From Brevundimonas sp. (GTDB lineage Bacteria; Pseudomonadota; Alphaproteobacteria; Caulobacterales; Caulobacteraceae), in the NCBI RefSeq assembly GCF_031082345.1, contig NZ_JAVHLH010000192.1:1-5678 (forward strand): a stretch of 5,678 nt of DNA, read 5' to 3'. Below, in pieces: positions 1-3,449 of the stretch (its first letter is position 1; each line of letters starts with the position of its first letter). The notes beneath the pieces are model-generated. The model had not been told where the DNA came from. It worked only from the letters and a program-made list of their open reading frames with translations, and did no database searches. The position numbers and the translations under genes were made by a program.

Positions 1-22
1 CGCCCACGGTGCGGGCCTTCAT
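1..22 (-). CDS. Start of an unidentified leftward gene (7 codons, runs off the left edge)
   Basis: Only the N-terminal residues MKARTVG are inside the window, so the product cannot be named. The start is well supported. The ATG (22 to 20) overlaps the stop of the small membrane ORF as ATGA, and a perfect GGAGG lies 5 bases upstream on the same strand (28-32). This is the arrangement expected of a translationally coupled downstream gene. The basic residues K2 and R4 would fit a signal-peptide or membrane-protein N-terminus, but with seven residues that is only a guess. Seen: start, overlap and ribosome binding site. Inferred: that the frame stays open beyond the edge. Confidence 0.55.
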
Positions 23-141
23 CGCAGCCTCCGTCGCATGCCCACGACCGCCACGGCGACCGCGGCGACGAGCAGGACCGCGGCGCCGGCGAGCAGGGCG
101 ACGGCGCTGAGGCCGGTCAGGAGGCGGGTCATGGACAGCAT
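19..141 (-). CDS. Small single-span membrane protein, 40 aa, unidentified
   Basis: I do not recognise this protein. From the ATG at 141 it encodes 40 residues: a short N-terminus MLSMTR, an almost uninterrupted hydrophobic Ala/Val/Leu stretch at about residues 7-34, and a basic tail (RRRLR, 36-40). It is therefore predicted to be one transmembrane helix with the Arg-rich end in the cytoplasm by the positive-inside rule. About 38 of 40 codons end in G or C, as in the neighbouring genes. The start is chosen because GAGGA lies 8 bases upstream; the alternative ATG at 132 would be 17 bases away. Its TGA overlaps the ATG of the next leftward gene, which suggests co-translation. The frame stays open upstream to 339, but that extension is Arg/Pro/Gly-rich, looks non-coding and runs into the acyltransferase gene. 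It could be a small accessory subunit, a leader peptide or a spurious ORF. Confidence 0.5.
   Translation of the reverse strand: MLSMTRLLTGLSAVALLAGAAVLLVAAVAVAVVGMRRRLR
28..32 (-). promoter_or_regulatory. Ribosome binding site GGAGG for the left-edge gene
   Basis: The minus strand reads GGAGG, a full match to the anti-Shine-Dalgarno core, 5 bases before the ATG at 22. It sits inside the last codons of the small membrane ORF. It fixes the start of the left-edge gene and is the cleanest ribosome binding site in the window. Confidence 0.6.
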
Positions 142-280
142 GCGCGGGGTCCTCGGCGTTGCGTGGATTTCTCGGCGCGAAGGGGTGGCGCCGCGGGAGC
201 CGCGCGTCAATGCCGCCCCCACGCCAACCCCGCGTCTCCCCGCTTGCGGAGCGGCCCGGGACCGGCGACAAACACGCGGC
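142..280. promoter_or_regulatory. Divergent intergenic spacer, probable promoters in both directions
   Basis: This is the only non-coding stretch of note, and because the flanking genes diverge it should hold promoters for both. Toward the rightward operon, a TTGCGG (244-249) is followed 15 bases later by GCGACAAA (265-272). This loosely resembles the Caulobacter housekeeping pattern TTGACGS - 10 to 14 bases - GCTANAWC. It would place transcription near 278-282, at the ATG, so a leaderless message is possible, and no Shine-Dalgarno is visible before 281. On the minus strand there is a perfect TTGACG (210 to 205) but no good -10 at the right distance. A small inverted repeat, CGCGG-GAG-CCGCG, lies at 192-204. 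All of these are short motifs in GC-rich DNA, so the element assignments are weak; the regional role is inference from gene orientation. Confidence 0.35.
150..154 (-). promoter_or_regulatory. Ribosome binding site GAGGA for the small membrane ORF
   Basis: The minus strand reads GAGGA with an 8-base spacer before the ATG at 141, good Shine-Dalgarno geometry. It favours 141 over the in-frame ATG at 132 as the start of the 40-residue protein. Confidence 0.45.
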
Positions 281-1156
281 ATGACCGCCGCCCCCCCGAC
301 CTCGTCCGGAGCGCCGCCCAGCCGCCATGGGCCGCACATCTGCGATGCGCTGATCGCCGAGCGGGCGCCGCGTCTGACCCGGTCGGCCCTGTGGCCGGTG
401 GCGCGGCCGTTTCTCTACAAGCTGCTCAACTATCGTCAGGCCGTTCTCATGGCCGACGCGGTGCGGCCGCTCTCCGGGGCCGAGGCGCTCGACTATATGA
501 GCGGCCTGCTGGACCTGAAGGTTTCGGTCATGAACCCCGACCGGATCCCGGCGACGGGCCGCTGCATCGTCGTCGCCAATCATCCGACCGGCATCGCCGA
601 CGGCATCGCCGTATTCGACGCCATCCGGGCGCGGCGGGGGGACGCCGTCTTCTTCGCCAACGCCGACGCCCTGCGCGTCTCGCCCCGGCTGGGCGAGACG
701 GTCATTCCGGTCGAATGGGTGCTCGAGAAACGGACGCGCGAAAAGACCCGGGCGACCTTGCTGGCGGCGAAGGAGGCGTTCGAGGCCGAGCGATGCCTGG
801 TCATGTTCCCCGCCGGGCGGCTGGCGCGGGTGGCGAAGGACGGGTCGGTGACCGATCCCGACTGGGCCCCGACCGCCGCCTCTCTGGCGCGGCGACACGG
901 GGCGCCGATCGTGCCGATCCATGTGGCGGGACCGACCTCGCGGCTGTTCCACGCCTTCGACCGGGTGTCCCAGGAGCTGCGCGACGTCACCCTGTTCCAC
1001 GAGCTGCTGAACAAGAAGCGCAAGCGGTTCTTCCTCAAGATCGGCAAGCCGATCCCGCCGTCGCGGCTCGACATCGACGCGGCCCGGGCGACCTATGCGC
1101 TCAAGGCCTTCACCGAGCGCGTCCTGCCCAGCCAGCCGGACGCCGATTTTGCCTGA
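281..1156 (+). CDS. Lysophospholipid acyltransferase family protein (hemolysin-like PlsC branch)
   Basis: This 291-residue protein is predicted to transfer an acyl chain to a lysophospholipid or 1-acylglycerol-3-phosphate at the inner membrane. The acceptor cannot be read from sequence. Catalytic motif I is NHPTGIADG (100-108), with H101 and D107 as the presumed dyad. The spacing is H-x5-D rather than the usual H-x4-D, as in the HPxGG(I/L)(D/E)G form of the hemolysin-like acyltransferases (COG3176 type, from memory). The acyl-acceptor motif is FPAGR (176-180), replacing FPEGT/S. VPI (211-213) is the usual motif IV, and a late IGKPIP (254-259) also fits. A basic KKRKR patch (245-249) may touch phospholipid headgroups. 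There is no clear transmembrane helix, so peripheral membrane association is likely. ATG 281 was chosen because the upstream in-frame sequence is low-complexity and overlaps the divergent spacer; the next in-frame Met (449) would cost 56 residues. No Shine-Dalgarno is visible. It is the first gene of the operon, and its stop overlaps tsaE by 8 bases. Confidence 0.88.
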   Translation: MTAAPPTSSGAPPSRHGPHICDALIAERAPRLTRSALWPVARPFLYKLLNYRQAVLMADAVRPLSGAEALDYMSGLLDLKVSVMNPDRIPATGRCIVVANHPTGIADGIAVFDAIRARRGDAVFFANADALRVSPRLGETVIPVEWVLEKRTREKTRATLLAAKEAFEAERCLVMFPAGRLARVAKDGSVTDPDWAPTAASLARRHGAPIVPIHVAGPTSRLFHAFDRVSQELRDVTLFHELLNKKRKRFFLKIGKPIPPSRLDIDAARATYALKAFTERVLPSQPDADFA

Positions 1157-1625
1157 GTCCGCCGCCGTCACCCTGGCGCTGCCGGACGCCGACGCGACCA
1201 CGCGCCTGGGCGCGGCCATCGCGCCGCTGCTGGCGCCCGGCGAGGCCGTGCTGTTGTACGGGCCGCTGGGGATGGGCAAGTCGACCCTGGCGCGCGGCCT
1301 GATCCGGGCCCTGACACGTCCCGACGAGGACGTGCCGTCGCCGACCTTCACCCTGGTGCAGTTCTATGAGAGCGATCCGCCGGTGGCGCATTTCGACCTC
1401 TACCGCCTGACCCGCGCCGAAGAGGCCGCCGAGATCGGCCTCGACGAGGCCCTCGACGAAGGCTGCGCCGTGATCGAATGGCCCGAACGGCTGGGCGACG
1501 ACCCGTCCGCCTGGCTGGGGCCGGACCGGTTGACCGTCCGCCTCGTCGAAGAGGGCCCGGGCCGCGTTGCGACCGTTTCCGGCGCAGGGGCGTGGGACAG
1601 CAAGTTGAAGAGCCTCCATGTCTGA
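1149..1625 (+). CDS. tsaE: tRNA t6A37 biosynthesis ATPase TsaE
   Basis: TsaE is the small ATPase that works with TsaB and TsaD to install the threonylcarbamoyl group on A37 of ANN-decoding tRNAs in the cytoplasm. From the TTG at 1149 it is 158 residues, the normal family length. The P-loop is GPLGMGKST (38-46, with K44 and S45). SPTF (64-67), HFDLYRL (81-87) and IEWPE (109-113) are the family hallmarks. The second P-loop residue is Pro where Asp (GDLGAGKT) is usual. Start choice: TTG 1149 gives a normal-length protein and an 8-base overlap with the upstream stop, like the next junction. The in-frame ATG at 1095 would add an 18-residue Ser/Pro-rich tail lying wholly inside the acyltransferase gene. 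The ribosome binding site is weak (GGA, about 8 bases upstream), so translation is probably coupled to the upstream gene. The product is certain; the start is less so. Confidence 0.94.
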   Translation: MPESAAVTLALPDADATTRLGAAIAPLLAPGEAVLLYGPLGMGKSTLARGLIRALTRPDEDVPSPTFTLVQFYESDPPVAHFDLYRLTRAEEAAEIGLDEALDEGCAVIEWPERLGDDPSAWLGPDRLTVRLVEEGPGRVATVSGAGAWDSKLKSLHV

Positions 1626-2706
1626 CCGTGAACAGCAGCGTCTCGATTTCCTCAGGTCGGCCGGCCTCGCCGACGCCGTCCGCGCGCCCCTGCCCGGCGA
1701 CGCCTCGACGCGGCGCTACGAACGGCTGACCACGGCGGCCGGGACGACCCTGATGCTGATGGACCAGGCGCCGGCGGCGGAGTCCCAACCCTGTGACCCG
1801 TCATGGACGCCCGAGCAGCGCCGCGCCGCCGGCTGGAACGCCGTGGCCCGGCTGTCGGCCGGCCGGATCGAGGCCTTCGCGGCCGTGGCCGAACATCTGC
1901 GCCACGCCGGCCTGTCGACGCCCGAGATCATCGCCGTCGATGTCGCCAACGGCCTGGCGGTCATCGAGGACTTCGGCGACGACCTGTTCGCCCGGGTCAT
2001 CGAGGAGGGGGAGCCCCAGGCGCCGCTCTATCTCGCCGCCGTCGACGCCCTCGCCCGACTGCATCTGGCCGGCCTGCTGCCGCCGACCATGCAGGGGCGC
2101 GGCGGCGAATGGCCGTTGCTGACCTATGACGCCGTGGCCCTGCAGGGCGGGGCCGACCTGTTCGTCGAATGGATGCCGAAGCTGCATCCCGATCTCGACT
2201 TCGGCCCCGCCGCGCTGGACGAGTGGCGGGCGGCCTGGGCCCCGATCGCCGGCATGGGCGAGCACAAGGCCTGGGTCGTGGCCCACCGGGATTATCACGC
2301 CGAAAACCTGATCTGGCTGCCGGAACGCACCGATCACCGCCGGGTCGGGCTGATCGACTTCCAGGACGCGGTGCTGGCCCATCCGGTCTGGGACCTGCAC
2401 TCCCTGCTCCAGGACGCGCGTCGCGACGTCCCGCCCGAGCTCGAGAAGGTCGCCTTCGACCACTATTGCGAGGTGATGATGGTCGACCGCGAGGCCTACT
2501 GGCGCGACTATGTCGCCCTCGCGGCCCTGAACGAGGCCCGCATCCTCGGCGTCTTCGCCCGGCTGATCGCCCGCGACGGCAAGCCGCGCTATCGCCAGTT
2601 CATGCCGCGCGTCTGGGCCCATCTGAACGCCAATCTGAAGCAGCCCGGACTGGAAGCGGTCGCCGCCTGGTTCGACACCCATGTCCCGGAGACGAGACGA
2701 GGATGA
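1618..2706 (+). CDS. amgK: N-acetylmuramate/N-acetylglucosamine anomeric kinase AmgK
   Basis: AmgK is an aminoglycoside-phosphotransferase-fold kinase that phosphorylates the anomeric hydroxyl of MurNAc (and GlcNAc) freed during peptidoglycan recycling, giving MurNAc-1-phosphate. The 362-residue protein shows GDASTRRY (27-34), the conserved N-lobe nucleotide-binding segment. It also has IEDFG (116-120), the catalytic loop HRDYHAEN (223-230, with D225 the expected base and N230 a metal ligand) and the metal-binding IDFQDA (246-251, D247). HPVWDLHSLLQDARRD (255-270) is typical of this family, not of resistance-type APH enzymes. There is no signal peptide, so it is cytoplasmic. The ATG at 1618 has GAAGAG 5 bases upstream and overlaps the tsaE stop by 8 bases. 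The immediate murU neighbour is the main reason for naming it AmgK; from sequence alone it would be a general phosphotransferase. Specificity for MurNAc versus GlcNAc cannot be seen. Confidence 0.9.
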   Translation: MSDREQQRLDFLRSAGLADAVRAPLPGDASTRRYERLTTAAGTTLMLMDQAPAAESQPCDPSWTPEQRRAAGWNAVARLSAGRIEAFAAVAEHLRHAGLSTPEIIAVDVANGLAVIEDFGDDLFARVIEEGEPQAPLYLAAVDALARLHLAGLLPPTMQGRGGEWPLLTYDAVALQGGADLFVEWMPKLHPDLDFGPAALDEWRAAWAPIAGMGEHKAWVVAHRDYHAENLIWLPERTDHRRVGLIDFQDAVLAHPVWDLHSLLQDARRDVPPELEKVAFDHYCEVMMVDREAYWRDYVALAALNEARILGVFARLIARDGKPRYRQFMPRVWAHLNANLKQPGLEAVAAWFDTHVPETRRG

Positions 2707-3449
2707 ACGACGCGCCCACGACCGCCATGGTGCTCGCCGCCGGCCTCGGCACGCGGATGCGGCCGCTGACGGACGACCGGCCCAAGGCCCTGGTCGAGGT
2801 GGCCGGGCGCGCCCTGATCGATCACGTGCTGGACCGGCTGGGCGAGGCGGGCGTCGGGCGGGCGGTGGTCAATGTCCACTGGTTCGCCGACCGGCTGGAA
2901 CAGCATCTGGCGTCGCGCGGCCCCGGGCCGGACATCGTCATCTCCGACGAACGGGCGGAATTGCTGGAGACCGGCGGCGGATTGAAGAAGGCGGCCCCGC
3001 TGCTGGGCCCTGAGCCGGTGTTCGTGGCCAATATCGACAGCGTCTGGACCGACAACGGCTCCGAGGGGAATTCCGCGCTGAATCAACTCGCTCGCCTGTG
3101 GAATCCGTCAATCATGGACGCCGCCCTGTTGCTGGCGCGGCGCGAGGGCTCGATCGGTTTCGAGGGCGCCGGCGACGTCTTCCTCGGCGAGGACGGCCGC
3201 CTGACCTTCCGCGGCGACGCCCCCGAGGCCCCGTTCGCCTATATGGGCGTCCACATCTGCCGGCCCGACTATGTCGCCGACGGGCCGGCGGGGCCGTTCT
3301 CGCTGAGCGGCCTGTGGCGCAAGTCCGCCGCCGCCGGCCGGCTGTACGGCTGCGTGCTGGACGGCGACTGGATGCACGTCGGCGACCCGCAGGCGCGGGA
3401 CGAGGCCGAGGCGCGACTGGCCCAATCGAGACTGGCCGGGACAGGATGA
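2703..3449 (+). CDS. murU: N-acetylmuramate-1-phosphate uridylyltransferase MurU
   Basis: MurU transfers UMP from UTP to MurNAc-1-phosphate, making UDP-MurNAc. With AmgK this forms the recycling route that bypasses MurA/MurB and so can lower sensitivity to fosfomycin. The 248-residue protein is a short sugar-nucleotidyltransferase without a C-terminal acyltransferase domain, as expected for MurU rather than GlmU. Motifs: the nucleotide-binding loop LAAGLGTRMRPLTDDRPKAL (11-30), ETGGGLKKA (89-97) and NIDSVWTD (110-117, D112 the expected metal ligand). DAALLL (139-144), FAYMGVHI (178-185) and GDWMHVGDP (221-229) follow. In many relatives the last motif reads W-x-D-V-G; here H225 takes the Asp position. 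ATG 2703 overlaps the amgK TGA as ATGA, with GGAG about 11 bases upstream (2688-2691). The frame is open further upstream, but that stretch is the amgK gene read out of frame. The main alternative is mannose-1-phosphate guanylyltransferase, which is less likely next to amgK. Confidence 0.91.
   Translation: MNDAPTTAMVLAAGLGTRMRPLTDDRPKALVEVAGRALIDHVLDRLGEAGVGRAVVNVHWFADRLEQHLASRGPGPDIVISDERAELLETGGGLKKAAPLLGPEPVFVANIDSVWTDNGSEGNSALNQLARLWNPSIMDAALLLARREGSIGFEGAGDVFLGEDGRLTFRGDAPEAPFAYMGVHICRPDYVADGPAGPFSLSGLWRKSAAAGRLYGCVLDGDWMHVGDPQARDEAEARLAQSRLAGTG

Noticed and set aside
192..204. Inverted repeat CGCGG-GAG-CCGCG as an operator or terminator
   Set aside because: A 5-base stem of only G and C with no T tract is common by chance at this base composition.
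205..210. Perfect TTGACG on the minus strand as a -35 box for the leftward genes
   Set aside because: No acceptable -10 occurs at 10-14 or 16-18 bases. The only -10-like sequence (GAGAAATC, 173 to 166) is 31 bases away. It is mentioned in the spacer entry but not called as a promoter.
38..280. N-terminal extension of the acyltransferase to an ATG at 38
   Set aside because: The added 81 residues are Ala/Thr/Arg/Pro-rich with no domain, and they run opposite the small membrane ORF and through the divergent spacer.
163..1302. A 379-codon plus-strand frame through the acyltransferase and into tsaE
   Set aside because: The translation is Arg/Ala/Gly/Pro low-complexity and is the acyltransferase sequence read out of frame.
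1801..2682. A 293-codon minus-strand frame opposite amgK
   Set aside because: It mirrors the amgK codons, has no family signature, and its composition follows from the GC bias of the sense gene.
2169..2702. Upstream extension of murU within amgK
   Set aside because: The stretch is Arg/Pro/Gly-rich out-of-frame amgK, whereas the canonical nucleotidyltransferase N-terminus begins just after ATG 2703.
3060..3120. Slightly AT-richer patch in murU as a possible insertion
   Set aside because: The encoded segment (around DNGSEGNSALNQLARLWNP and DAALLL) fits the expected MurU layout, so the dip reflects Asn/Ile/Gln codons rather than foreign DNA.
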